DNA of 64,000 bases, from assembly GCA_949361645.1 (NCBI GenBank), contig OX442434.1:814048-878047 (forward strand), read 5' to 3'. A program made the translations under genes and the position numbers. Of the stretch, positions 11,825-38,090 are shown piece after piece. Position 1 is the first letter of the stretch, and every line of letters begins with the position of its first letter. The notes beneath the pieces are model-generated. The model was not told where the DNA came from, did no database searches, and worked only from the letters and a program-made list of their open reading frames with translations. The DNA is from Spongilla lacustris (Eukaryota; Porifera; Demospongiae; Spongillida; Spongillidae).

Positions 11825-14452
11825 TCATGAGCCATGGTCGCTCTTCTTGTGAGTATACAGTGCGGATGAGCTGCCGTACTTATTGCCACACACAGAACAG
11901 GAAAATGGCCTGTCAATTTCAGATTTTTTCCTACGCCTGCGCTTGCAGGGTGGACCCTGGCTTCCTTCGTCAACACTGGCATTGTCTGCCTTAGCGACAT
12001 CACCGTGTTCATCACCTGGAACAGCAGGCTGCGTATGAGTGTTCTTTTTGTGCAGGTACAGGGCCTGGCTACTGCCATACTTATTGCCACATACAGTGCA
12101 TTGGTAGGCAAGGATTAGTTCAGACCTGGGTCTGCGTTTCCTCCTGCCAGAAACACAGCTATTGCCTTTGTCTTGCATTTCACTGTGAGTCTCATCTGCA
12201 GACTCATTACCCTCAACTGTAGGTGGGTCAGGAATGGCATTAGAAGGACCTGGTTGGCCACTGTCTGGAACATTTCCAGGTGTTTCTGAAGAGTTGATAG
12301 CAGTGGCTGGAGTAGGCTTTGGACATACCCTGTCCCTCTTCTTGGGGTCACGAACGTATTCCCTCACCTTCTCGTACAGGTACAGTGACCGCGTCAGGGA
12401 CAATCCATTGGGGCTAATAACAGGTGGCATCACTTGGCTCTGATAAGCCTCCTGTATGTCTTTTATGGCCACTCCAGCCCTCAGCATGCTCATCTCGGTG
12501 GGGTTTGTGTCCGATGGCAAGGTCTTCATTTTCATGACACCAGGGTGGCCTTGGTCAAACTCAAATGTGTGGTAGCGACCAAAGCCAACCAGAGGACCAA
12601 ACCACTGGCCCAAGAAGGCATTCCAGTCATGGTACTGCCAGTCCTGGTACAGTTGTGGCACACAAGTGACGTTCTGGCCACACTGCCGGACACAGTCAGC
12701 TAGATCGTCCATGTCATCTACATGATCCTGTCTTCGGTAGTACTTCTTGAACAGGCCAAAGTAGGAATCAGGTCGAAACTTTGTGTGTCCAGGTAGCATG
12801 AAGTTCAGCTGGATGGCCTCATGTTGTCCAGTGATCACCCGCCAGGCCAGGTACCACATCATGGTGGTGTTCTTGTTCTGGCCCACACAGTTGTCGGCCT
12901 GAAGTGTTACACGCCTCTCTCCCAGTCCATGTAGGTGGAAGAATGCATGCACCAGGCTGACCACCACCACAGCACCCTTGCCGGCCTGCTCAGCCTCATC
13001 AATTAGGAAGAACACCTGGCGGCACAGCGGCTCACAACACACGCCAAACACCTGGACCTTGCGAGGTGTCCTGAAATAAAACGTGCCCCTTTGCTGTGAG
13101 CTATAGGGCAGTGACACCTGCTGGCAGTAGTCAAAAGAGTACTGCATCTGCATGTCCAGGTGCAGGGCTTGTGAAGTGAAGGGAGCCATCAGGGCCCTGG
13201 ATCCCAAGTGACCCAGAATCTGGTCACGCTCCTTCTGTCTCTTCCCTTTCCATCCCTTCTCAGCCTCCTCAATATTGGCATTGTAGGCATCACGAAATGC
13301 CTTGGCCTTAATGAGATGTTGTTTGTATTTGTCATTTATTGTTTTGCGCTGCTCGTCGGAAAGGCTGTGCCTCAAAGTGACCAACATCTGATCACACTTG
13401 TCGCACAGATCGCTGCGTGCAGGTTGGATCTTGATGTTGGAGCAGTACCTGCGCCAGAGTGTAATAAATGACACGTACTTCACCACACGTGCAGCAGGAG
13501 GTGTTGGAGGAGCCGGAGGAACGTTGAGCAAGGTGTACTGCCGCTTCAGCCGAGTGGTCAATCTGTAAGGGCAAGGTTGCTGTGGTGCTGGTGTGGTCTT
13601 TGATAGGGACTCCATGGCTTTGCAATACTCGACGTACACAGACTTTAGTGTTTTGCCGCTCTCCAGAACGTAGTCTCTGATTGTCCCTTGCAATCGACCA
13701 GGGTCAGGGAGGGCATGTATGCCAGCATAGTTCTCTATAAATCTGACTACCATAGTCTTGTCCAAACGAGAGAGGGCATGGCGAGGAGCCCTGCCACAGT
13801 TCCCATGGGGATGGGGCTCAACATCAGAGTCAGAGCACACCTGCTGCTGCCAGCGCTTCAATGTACAGTAACTAATGCCAATGATGGCACAGAAAGCATC
13901 CTTGCAGACAGGACTGGACCAGTCAAGGCGATACTGGAATGTATTTCGAGAACCACATTTGTTCCGAATCACAGCTAGCATTCCATAAATAACAGCCTTT
14001 CTGGTTTTCTTGTCCAATCTGGATAGTGTGAGTGCTCGTCTTTTGGGCAAGTCACCGTACTTCAATAAGCAACTGTCTCTGCAGCACCCTCCTCTAGTAA
14101 GGTAGGCATTCAGCATGCGACGAGGACGACATCGCCCACGTGCTATTCTAGCTGGTACATCACCTGGGCCGTCGCTGTCATCTTCACCATCACCATCAGT
14201 GGCATCACCGTCGCTTCCGCTATCACAATCTCTGCCCTCATCATCACTTTCACCATCATTGTCATCTCCGTCGCTTTCACCATCATCGTTGATTCCATCT
14301 TCACAGACATCGCTATCAATGCCTTCAGAATCATCACTTCCATATTCACCATCGCCACCGTTCTCGATTTCCTCATCCTCGTCAAAAGTATCGTTCCATT
14401 CGAACTCGTCCGCTGAATGATAAACGACGAGCTCGTCGTTAGTCGTCGCCAT
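11825..14452 (-). CDS. Transposase-like protein with two C-terminal C2H2 zinc fingers (intact, 875 aa)
   Basis: This single uninterrupted frame is the likely autonomous transposase of the flanking element. Residues about 15-100 are a very acidic Asp/Glu/Ser tract. A Cys-rich segment (GGCCRDSCLLKYGD) and a CDKC knuckle follow. The core has a conserved block LHLDMQ (about 432), LQADNCVGQNKN (about 519) and PGHTKFRPDSYFGLF (about 560); I read the Asp residues in the first two as candidate metal ligands of a DDE-type nuclease fold. Two C2H2 fingers (CTVCGNKY...HKKNTH, CSVCGNKY...HKKSDH) with a basic KRRRRKK between them end the protein. The start is supported by the same ATG and following codons at 541 in the dead copy. 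The superfamily is uncertain; the 4-bp target duplications of related MITEs would fit Sola, but I cannot confirm it. Confidence 0.8.
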   Translation of the reverse strand: MATTNDELVVYHSADEFEWNDTFDEDEEIENGGDGEYGSDDSEGIDSDVCEDGINDDGESDGDDNDGESDDEGRDCDSGSDGDATDGDGEDDSDGPGDVPARIARGRCRPRRMLNAYLTRGGCCRDSCLLKYGDLPKRRALTLSRLDKKTRKAVIYGMLAVIRNKCGSRNTFQYRLDWSSPVCKDAFCAIIGISYCTLKRWQQQVCSDSDVEPHPHGNCGRAPRHALSRLDKTMVVRFIENYAGIHALPDPGRLQGTIRDYVLESGKTLKSVYVEYCKAMESLSKTTPAPQQPCPYRLTTRLKRQYTLLNVPPAPPTPPAARVVKYVSFITLWRRYCSNIKIQPARSDLCDKCDQMLVTLRHSLSDEQRKTINDKYKQHLIKAKAFRDAYNANIEEAEKGWKGKRQKERDQILGHLGSRALMAPFTSQALHLDMQMQYSFDYCQQVSLPYSSQQRGTFYFRTPRKVQVFGVCCEPLCRQVFFLIDEAEQAGKGAVVVVSLVHAFFHLHGLGERRVTLQADNCVGQNKNTTMMWYLAWRVITGQHEAIQLNFMLPGHTKFRPDSYFGLFKKYYRRQDHVDDMDDLADCVRQCGQNVTCVPQLYQDWQYHDWNAFLGQWFGPLVGFGRYHTFEFDQGHPGVMKMKTLPSDTNPTEMSMLRAGVAIKDIQEAYQSQVMPPVISPNGLSLTRSLYLYEKVREYVRDPKKRDRVCPKPTPATAINSSETPGNVPDSGQPGPSNAIPDPPTVEGNESADETHSEMQDKGNSCVSGRRKRRPRSELILAYQCTVCGNKYGSSQALYLHKKNTHTQPAVPGDEHGDVAKADNASVDEGSQGPPCKRRRRKKSEIDRPFSCSVCGNKYGSSSALYTHKKSDHGS

Positions 14453-15021
14453 ATCGTTTATCTTTATCTACATGTACAAAGAGGATAACGAATAACAACT
14501 ATAATAGGCATGACCTGAGAGATCCAATACTCACCGCCGTTTGTCGCGTATCCTGCTTTGTAGGTGTGGCTAAGTTAATAAACGGGAGAAGTTGAATATT
14601 CATGTACATGAGTGAATGGAAGCGGTTCACGCCCGTGCAACGGCGCGATTCGAGCGGGAAACCTGTACCTACTTTGAACGGCTGTATCTCCCCAACGGAA
14701 TACATAAAAATTAACGAACAGAACAAATCGATAGGTAAAGGACCTCTCTACCTATAAACCGAATTTGAAGAGATTTCATTACTCCTACAGAAAGTTATGG
14801 CGGGTTAGAACCCGAAAGGGTATCGGACGTTGCAATACTGGTATGGAGCAAGTGAAAGATCCCAAAATGTATTTTAGCATAGAGAATTGGTATAGTTTAA
14901 AGTGTTGAAGATAGGATGTCAATAGCTCTTACCGTTGGGCAGTTATAGCTATTTAAACGTAAAGGTATTTTATAACATTTTATATATATATACGAAGGCT
15001 CATTTTGTCGTGAACTGTCCC
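14453..15021 (-). mobile_element. Right terminal arm and terminus of the palindromic transposon
   Basis: This is the non-coding region between the transposase start and the element's end. The terminus read inward is GGGACAGTTCACGACAAAAT, ending at 15,021. The following 500 bp match the window's first 540 bp in reverse, and also the arms of the MITEs at 15,476 and 40,357. It presumably holds the transposase promoter and subterminal binding sites, but I can assign neither precisely. Confidence 0.75.
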
Positions 15022-15475
15022 ATATATATATATGCATTATGAACGAGTAGCCGGCTGGAATTTTTTTGGAGTTAATAATATTATACATGCACATACATAT
15101 GATATGACAGATCAACAAAATTAAATTTACGAGGGCCTGTCACGTGAAAATTGGTCCTTGTCCGGACGGACCACATTTGGCTGCCAAATAAAATTCGAGC
15201 CAATTTGGTCCAGGGTCGGACCAAATTGGCTCGAGTTGTCTTATGGAACGAAACTTGATTAATGAAAGGAGGACCATTTAATTAGACAACATTGAGGGAT
15301 GGACCGAATTTTTAAAGAACCATGTATTTCAGCTGCAAAAGAGGGGCAAAGTTTTCGTAGGGGGGGGGGGGGGGGGGGGGGACTTTTTTTTACAGAAAAC
15401 TGGACCATTTTTATGGTCTGGTGGGACTATATTATATATATATATATAATTATATAATAATATATATATATATAT
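15022..15475. other. Intergenic stretch with a 22-G run
   Basis: No gene is seen. Positions 15,160-15,235 contain a short inverted repeat around 'ccaaatttggtcc'-like words. A homopolymer of 22 G lies at 15,360-15,381 and a (TA)-rich run at 15,428-15,475 abuts the MITE. Confidence 0.6.
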
Positions 15476-16295
15476 GGGACAGTTTCCACGAAAATGGCCC
15501 TTCGTTTATAAGTATAAAATCATATAAAATTGCTATGTATTTGAATCGTAATAACTTCCGAACGGTTAAGGCTATCAACTTTCTATTTTCAACACTTCAT
15601 ACCACACCATTTCTCTACGGTAAAATACATTTTGGGGTCTTGCACTTGCTCCGTGCCAGAATTGCAACGTCCGATACCCCACCGGGTTCAAACCCAACAT
15701 AACTTTCTGTAGGAGTTATGAAATCGCTTCAAATTCGGTTTGTAGGTGGAGAGGTCCTATACCTATCGATTTGTTCTGTTCGTTGATTTTTATGCCATCC
15801 ATTACGGAGATACAGTTGAACAAACTACGTGCCCATTTTCGCGCTCGATTCGCGCCACTGATTTGGGCAAATTACGTTCCGCTCAATGTATGGGGAGGCG
15901 GGGATTATAACATTGGCGCGAATCAAGCGGGAAAACGTGCACGTAGTTTGTTCAACTGTATCTCCGTAACGGATGGCATAAAAATTAACGAACAGAACAA
16001 ATCGATAGGTATAGGACCTCTACACCTACAAACCAAATTTGAAGCGATTTCATAACTCCTACAGAAAGTTATGTTGAGTTTGAACCCGGTGGGGTATCAG
16101 ACGTTGCAATTCTGGCACGGAGCAAGTGCAAGACCCCAAAATGTATTTTACCGTAGAGAAACGGTGTGGTATGAACTGTTGAAAATAGGAAGTTGATAGC
16201 CTTAATCGTTCGGAAGTTATTACGATTCAAATGCAAAGCAATTTTATATGATTTTATACTCATAAACGAAGGGCCATTTTCGTGGAAACTGTCCC
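15476..16295. mobile_element. Foldback MITE, family GGGACAGTTTCC, copy 1
   Basis: This is a nearly complete palindrome with arms of about 400 bp meeting near 15,885. It begins GGGACAGTTTCCACGAAAAT and ends with the reverse complement. It is flanked by the 4-bp direct repeat ATAT (15,472-15,475 and 16,296-16,299), although the TA-rich site weakens that evidence. Arm sequence matches the terminal 400-500 bp of the large transposon ending at 15,021, so this is most simply an internally deleted derivative mobilised in trans. Confidence 0.85.
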
Positions 16296-16299
16296 ATAT

Positions 16300-16615
16300 A
16301 ATATATATATAATTATTATATATATTATAATTATAAATTATAATTATAATCATTATTATGAACAGAACAGAGGGGGGGGGGGGGGTGGTGGGGTGCTGTC
16401 CGCTTTAGGCCGATTCAACCAGTGGGGGTGGGGGGTGGGAGAGGGGGGTTGCTGCCCGCTTTAGGCCATTTCAACCAGTGAGGAGGAGGGGTTCTCTCCA
16501 CTTACGGCTCTCTCTATGCTTAAAAAGGGGCAGGGTGCCCTCTACTGACATGGCTATATTGGAAACCACGTTGCTTCCTGTATGCTTTAAGCTTACACTA
16601 AATTAATAAATAGGG
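16300..16615. repeat. AT-rich run, G-run and short tandem repeats
   Basis: An AATTATAT-type low-complexity run (16,300-16,360) is followed by a G run near 16,372-16,385. Then come two to three copies of a roughly 65-bp G-rich unit containing 'ccgctttaggcc' and 'ttcaaccagtg' up to about 16,500. No gene is seen. Confidence 0.6.
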
Positions 16616-16671
16616 ATGCATCTCAAAAAAAAAAAATTCAGACCAAAGTTAGGATTGCAACCCCCCCCCCG

Positions 16672-16862
16672 ATCTCAGCCACCTGTACCAGCCTCATCTC
16701 GGCCACCTGTACCAGCTTCATCTCAGCCACCTGTACCAGCCTCATCTCAGCCACCAGTACCAGCCACATCTCAGCCACCTGTACTAGCCTCACATCTCAG
16801 CCACCTGTACCAACCTTATCACAGCCACCTATACTCTCATCTCAGCAACCAGTACCATGCAG
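16672..16862 (+). repeat. Minisatellite, about 23-24 bp unit
   Basis: About eight copies of 'tctcagccacctgtaccagc' plus a few bases. The frame reads as Gln-Pro-Pro-Val-Pro-Ala-Ser-Ser repeats, but there is no flanking gene structure, so I call it a repeat rather than a protein. Confidence 0.8.
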
Positions 16863-17530
16863 CCTCATAACTTCTTGTTGCATTGATAACAAAATTTGAG
16901 TGAGTGTATCAGTGTTGGCAGCATCATTGTGAGTATCAATGCCAAATACTAAATACTGAGTGTACATTACCTGAAATCTCTGTGCTTGGTATAAACGCCT
17001 TGATTTCTTATCTCTAGGTGCCATAAGTAAGCGACCCACTCACCCTGCATTGCTCCTGACCTTTGTTTATGTGATAATGCTCCATTCGAACGGCACGTAT
17101 TATTCATAAAATACACACGTCGCCGGCGTAGAGTGGTTAAAAAAAAAAAAATGAGGCTGGTTCTAATTGTTGTAAATATGTTTCTTGATCTGTCTTGTTG
17201 ATGTTGTAACTTGCAGACCTAAATCCTATTGTCGCTGTCTTTGCTACACACGATCAAAGTACCACCTCTCAGTTACCGCCTCCATCACATGGACGTATAA
17301 AAACGATGCGCGGCTATTCGAGTAATATTGTAGGTCGTGCGCGCTGGTAATTTTATTTAGTGCGATGGTAGGGGGTACGAAAGATCAAATTCTCTCGAAG
17401 GTATGACTTGAACAAAGCATGAAATGTGGGTCACAAAAAGTACGATTTATAATGAGCTCTAAAAGTAAATTAATTCAAAAGGCATACCGTATAAGCCAAT
17501 TATCTGAATTGTGTCCAGCCGCAAACAGCA
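16863..17530. other. Intergenic stretch, no feature recognised
   Basis: Ordinary mixed sequence with one A-run near 17,140. I see no exon-like frame, no splice-consistent homology and no repeat family here. Confidence 0.5.
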
Positions 17531-17634
17531 GTGAAAATTGGAAGTCGATAGCATTAACCGTTCGGACGAAATAGCTATTCAAACATAAGTGAATTTTATA
17601 ACTATCGCAATTAAGGGTGACATTTTCGTCCCAT
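17531..17634. mobile_element. Fragment of the GGGACAGTTTCC MITE family
   Basis: The text 'ttggaagtcgatagc' followed by 'aaccgttcgga' and ending 'gggtgacattttcgtccca' matches the right end of the MITE at 40,357-41,172, including its terminus minus a few bases. Only about 100 bp remain. Confidence 0.65.
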
Positions 17635-17754
17635 AATTATTATTGGGGTTGTAGGGGCGGGGGGGAGGGAACCAATTGCTACGCGATAGTACGCATGAAC
17701 ATGAACAGGCTTCAACTTGGTAGCAATGTGATGTATAATTTAACGACTCAACGT

Positions 17755-18571
17755 CCATCGTAACTCTTTGCTAAAAGTGCACAAATCCATAGAGAATATA
17801 GTGACATAATTGGAAAGGCGTCGCCGTTAATGAGATACACGAATATGGCTGAACTGTCAGATTCGTTTAAGCAGCTTGAATTGATACGGTGGGAAAGGTA
17901 CGCTATAAAGAGAAACTTGGTATGCTAGGAGTAACCACAGATCCATACAGTACTTCAAGAGACGTTTGGCCGGCCCACTAAGCGTTTTCTTCGAGGCATA
18001 TCACAAGGGCTGTGTAAATCATGACAGCTCAACTCCGCAATTGAGGCGCAGAATCTCAACAACCCTACGCCGTGTTAACATGCTTTATATCTCAATACGC
18101 CCACTAGACACCACTACACGTGGATTCTGCTTGGCGCTACCGTTCCGTGTTCTATCTTTACAAAGATTGGCTCACAGTAGAAGTCATTAAATTGCCTTGT
18201 CTTGATTATGTTATAAATAGCAAAAAATGAGGTGAAGTCAAATCAGTCCTATTACACCCACGGTATGATAGAGAGCTTATTTATGCCGCTGGTGTTCCTT
18301 TTTACCCTTTTCACGGAGGGCCAGAGGGATTACAAGATTGATTTCAATACAGGGACGGCAAACTATAACCTCCTACCACGCGGATCACCAAATCAATAGA
18401 AAAGAATGGAAGCAACCTTTGTATGAAAGTTTTAGGCCTTGAAAAGTGTTCGCTGATAGTTCCTGTACTCACTCGCCTTCAGAGAACTTCGTGTCGCGTG
18501 ATGTAATTGAACCAATATTGCGTGAGTAATTGAACGAGCGTGTGACATTTATATATATTCATATTGCGGTC
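17755..18571 (+). repeat. Direct repeat R1 (0.8 kb), copy 1
   Basis: The block from 'ccatcgtaact' to 'catattgcggtc' is about 95% identical to 20,479-21,308. Both copies carry the same 74-codon open frame (from 17,966 and from 20,694), with only synonymous or near-neutral differences by eye. I do not recognise the peptide and cannot claim it is expressed. The termini do not look like LTR ends (no TG...CA). Confidence 0.75.
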
Positions 18572-19488
18572 TCTATATAGCCGCACCGACATGGATGGCC
18601 GACAGGCGGGTAATATTGTGTCGGGCGGGGGCTGCGCGCGCGCTGAATAAACTCCTGAAGCTGCAGAGGTGACTGCTGATATGATACGGGCCATACGGCA
18701 TAGAACTCGTGATGTTGGCAGAGACTAGCCACAACTTCCGCGCATACTGCCTGAAGCCTCGTTGCACCCTTTCTGGATGTTACTGATCCAGTTTTTATCT
18801 GCATGCCTGCGAATTCTTCATATAAGATCTTTAAGCGCCTCATAGACATTGCCGGATATAGTTGCTATACTGATAACCTCAGTATTAACGTCGTTCTGAA
18901 TTCAGCTCCTGATACTGCAAGCAAAGTTGCAGGCTTTTCAGATCAGTGCAAGGCCTCGCAAGATATATCAGTATACACTGGTCACTGCACTTTGTACTTT
19001 AGGACGTACAATAGGCTGGTCTCAAGGTTTATCAACCCATAATGTTGCCGTAAATTTTTTGCATCTATATAAATAATTAAATGACAAGTTTACATTTGTG
19101 GGGTTTTCTCGGTAACTGTATCTCGCAAGGGGTGCAGAAGGTATTCAGCAACTGCAAACCCATACAAATGGGTGCGCCCTGGGTCAGCTGGATCTCCTCC
19201 CATACACCGAGGCAAAAAGGAGTATCAAATTGAGTTGGTGCGGTTAAATTGTCACACGGCAAATCAGCTCGATAAGAGAATGAATTTTCCTCACTTTCAT
19301 CGGGCTATACGGCCTAATGGAATCATTTTTGTCCCGCTCCACATTTTATGGCTGCACACTGTACTACTGCTTGATGGGCACCACACTACGTACCTCATTT
19401 GCATGCATGTATAAAAATGGCTCATATTCCACCCTCTCACCAAATCCACCCCTGCATGCAGTTGCCATACCAATACGGCCTCTGTATT
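18572..19488. other. Segment between the direct repeats, no gene recognised
   Basis: Mixed sequence without convincing exons. Short open frames exist on both strands at 18,480-18,850 but overlap each other and show no recognisable protein. Confidence 0.45.
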
Positions 19489-20403
19489 CAGTGGCGTATT
19501 TAGGGGGGGGGGCTCAGGGGGCTAAGGCACCCCCCTCCGACCCAAGAATGAATATAATTAAAATAATCAAATAGTGAGTACGCTCATAATTTCCCTTCGA
19601 AGGCATATACGTACGCTTTAGCGCGGTATTTTAATTCAATTCACTTCTATTATTAACATCACTATATAAGATTACCGTAAAGTCCACTCTGCCCCCACCG
19701 AAAAAAAATGTCTCGTGTTTAAACGAGCTCGAGTGTATTTTCGTAATCATGCATAAACGCAGCTGCATGCATGCGTGCCGTTCTTTAAAATCCTGTTGCC
19801 TGGAGTACCAGCTTTTTCCTGAAATGCTAGACAGGATGTCGGAAGCGTTAACGATTACGAAGATGCGCTAGTTTAAAACACGAGACATTTTTTCGTTGGG
19901 ACATGTATATACATGGTTGGATTCCGTTGACTGTTAGTCGTCTTCCAGCTGAAAAGCGCATTTTAGTTACTACTTCGTCAACCACTTGAAGCCAGGTGCT
20001 GATTACATGCACTTTTACGATATAAATGTCCTTGGCATGGATACAGTTTCAGAAGTTTGCAGATCTTCCATCAGTAGATTGTATCCACAGTATTAAAGCT
20101 GCATTGCTGGCAAATGCCAGAGCGCTTATCGGTATTCACAATATACTCGGCGGATCATTTAGTGTGCTAATGCGCTCTTCGGCGGCTTCTGGATATACAA
20201 TTATACATGTATATGCATGTACCCTATTAGTGTATGCGCTCGGCGCCATCCTTGGCGATTGCAGACATTCTTGCCGATTGAGCCGTTGTACATGTATTTC
20301 TGTTAAACTATACTGCTGAGTGAGCGTGGTTGCAAAAAATTTCGCGCGCTGCGCGCGCTATCCATTCGGCACCCCCCTCCTTCAATTTCTGGATACGCGC
20401 CTG
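19489..20403. mobile_element. Non-autonomous hAT-like element with a nested palindrome
   Basis: The left end CAGTGGCGTATTTAGGGGGG and the right end (reverse complement CAGGCGCGTATCCAG...GGGGGGTGCC) are typical of hAT-type MITE ends. GTATT occurs just outside both ends, shorter than the usual 8-bp duplication. Inside, 19,694-19,900 is a separate roughly 200-bp palindrome whose arms contain 'aatgtctcgtgttt'; the same arm recurs at the window's end (63,866-64,000). Confidence 0.65.
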
Positions 20404-20478
20404 GTATTCACCCTGCTATGCGCATGCTGTTACCAACAAATAGGACAGCCAACGCAGCCATATTAGTATGCAGTGACT

Positions 20479-21308
20479 CCATCGTAACTTTTTGCTAAAA
20501 GTACACAAATCCATAGAGAATATAGTGACATAATTGGAAAGGCGTCGCCGTTAATGAGATACACGAATATGGCTGCATGAACTGTCAGATTCGTTTAAGC
20601 AGCTTGAATTGATACGGTGGGAAAGGTACGCTATAAAGAGAAACTTGGTACGCTAGGGGTAACCACATATCCATACAGTACTTCAAGAGACGTTTGGCCG
20701 GCCCACTAAGCGTTTTCTTCGAGGCATATCACAAGGGCTGTGTAAATCATGACAGCTCAACTCCGCAATTGAGGCGCAGAATCTCAACAACCCTACACCG
20801 TGTTAATATGCTTTATATCTCAATACGCCCACTAGACACCACTACACGTGGATTCTGCTTGGCGCTACCGTTCCGTGTTCTATCTTTACAAAGATTGGCT
20901 CACAGTAGAAGTCATTAAATTGCCTTGTCTTGATTATGTTATAAATAGCAAAAAATGAGGTGAAGTCAAATCAGTCCTATTACACCCACGGTATGATAGA
21001 GAGTTTATTTATGTCACTGGTGTTCCTTTTTACCCTTTTCACGGAGGGCCAGAGGGATTACAAGATTGATTTCAATACAGGGACGGCAAACTATAACCTC
21101 GCACCACGCGGATCACCAAATCGATAGAAAAGAACGGAACCAACCTTGCATGAAAGTTTTAGGCCTTGAAAAGTGTTCGCTGATAGTTCCCGAACTCACT
21201 CGCCTTTAGAGAACTTCGTGTCGCGTGAATCAATATTGGACGTGTCGCGTGAGTAATTGAACCAATATTGGGACCAGCGTGTGACATTTATGTATTCATA
21301 TTGCGGTC
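20479..21308 (+). repeat. Direct repeat R2 (0.8 kb), copy 2
   Basis: Second copy of the block described at 17,755. It differs by scattered substitutions and by a small internal tandem change near 21,215-21,270, where the 'cgtgtcgcgtga' phrase is doubled. The two copies are 2.7 kb apart in the same orientation, with the hAT-like element between them. Confidence 0.75.
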
Positions 21309-32355
<11,047 letters not shown>

Positions 32356-32774
32356 CATATCACAAATTTCCAGATTTCTTCTATTTTTCTCTCTTTATTT
32401 ATGTGTTCTTACATGTACCAGTATGTCTCCTGTATGTTTGCTGTATCAGGCTTCAATCAAAATTCTATTCAAACTGCTTCATTGGACTCAGGATCTTTGT
32501 AATTACTTTAAATGTATGCAATCTGAAAGTATACTAAAATCCCCTATTACTTGGTGCAGTCAATCGGTGAAGGCAATTCCATATTTGCATAATGATAATG
32601 AGCAGCTCACCTGACACTTTGCTGGAGTTATGCTTCTGTGCATTTATGCATCACATGATTCTGTTTATTACTATAATCGCCAGTAAGTACATTTGCATCA
32701 TTGCAGTTTCAGGAGTAAAAATGGCATGTAATAAAAACTATACTAGCACAGTACACACTGAAATGAAATTGTTT
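32356..32774. other. Space between the convergent CDKL2-like and RTK1 genes
   Basis: The plus-strand gene ends at 32,355 and the minus-strand receptor's stop codon is at 32,775-32,777, leaving about 420 bp for both 3' UTRs. I see no canonical terminator or other gene in it. Confidence 0.6.
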
Positions 32775-36955
<4,181 letters not shown>

Positions 36956-37559
36956 CTGAAAAGGAGATGTAAGACTAAATAATTATGTTTGTGCTATATT
37001 TTGGGACTAAGTTTTCACAAAAACTCATCTATAAAATCTCTATATGGCACTGAATAAATTTCTAATTAGCTGTTCATTTGTATGTCAGGTTTCCTTTTAG
37101 AAAAGCTAATCATGAAAGTTTAATTGCAACTCATTTTAATAATAACGTATTTGATTCAATTGCATACACACATACATGTAGTGACATGTACACATGCATT
37201 TACCAACTGCTATATTGTAAACCTATGGGAAGGGATATAAAATGCAAAATGGTGATATGCCAACAGTACTAATTTGGGTACGAAAAGGTGTAATGTTCAA
37301 TGAAGACACAACATCCTGAGATAAGTCAGTGAAAAAAAATACAGGATACAAGAATAACCTTGGATTGAATATGACCTGGCTGGTTTGTTGAAGAAACTGT
37401 CATAAGGTACATCAACTATTAATAGATTATGTTATATCTTGTAACACATGATAAGATCATAGATGACTCTCCTGTACTCTAAGGACTGTAATCCCAGGTT
37501 TGCAAGGTGACCACCATAGTCCATATATGGTATACCAGCACATTTGAATATGGCTCGAG

Positions 37560-38090
37560 TGAAGAATCTCTGAACCCGTTCAATACATTGAAATCATTAT
37601 GGAGCCAGGGCCGGGGTTCCAGTCTTGGGTACTGCTTTCCAAAAGAGGACGCACATACACCTTACATAGACACACAAGAAGAGACACATCATTAGAAAAG
37701 GAGGGAGCTCCTATAAAAGCCATGGAACAATGTATACTTGGCTTAAGATCTGAAGTCAAATAAACACCAATATCCCTTATAGATGGTACAAATTGCAAAG
37801 GAATACCAGAAAGTGAGTAAGGTGAAGCAGGTGCATCACCTTGAAAACCAAAGGAAATGGCAGAGCATTTTTTATAAGTAACAGGCAGTTGTCAATCATG
37901 AACAGAATTTGATTGTGTTAATGCCAGCTGGAGATTAGACATGGTTGGGAAGGTCATTGATATTTATCAGAAACAATAAAGGGCCAAGGACAGAACCTTG
38001 AGGAACACCACTGGTGACAGATATAGGATGAGATACATCATGTCCTATATATGCACATTATGTGCGATCGATCTTTCAAAAAGGCTTTTA
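37560..38090 (-). pseudogene. CR1-like LINE reverse transcriptase fragment
   Basis: On the minus strand, about 38,020-37,950 encodes the classic non-LTR motif [16 protein letters not shown]. Positions 37,798-37,580 continue with IRDIGVYLTSDLKPS and KVYVRPLLE, the usual tail of CR1-type reverse transcriptases. The frame is broken and the 5' portion and ends are absent, so it is a dead, truncated copy. Confidence 0.8.

Noticed and set aside
15771..16353. Paired 94-codon frames on opposite strands
   Set aside because: Both are readings of the two arms of a palindromic MITE; the peptide reflects the repeat, not a gene.
17755..21308. LTR retrotransposon interpretation of the direct repeats
   Set aside because: No TG...CA ends, no primer binding site or polypurine tract, and no gag/pol remains between the copies.
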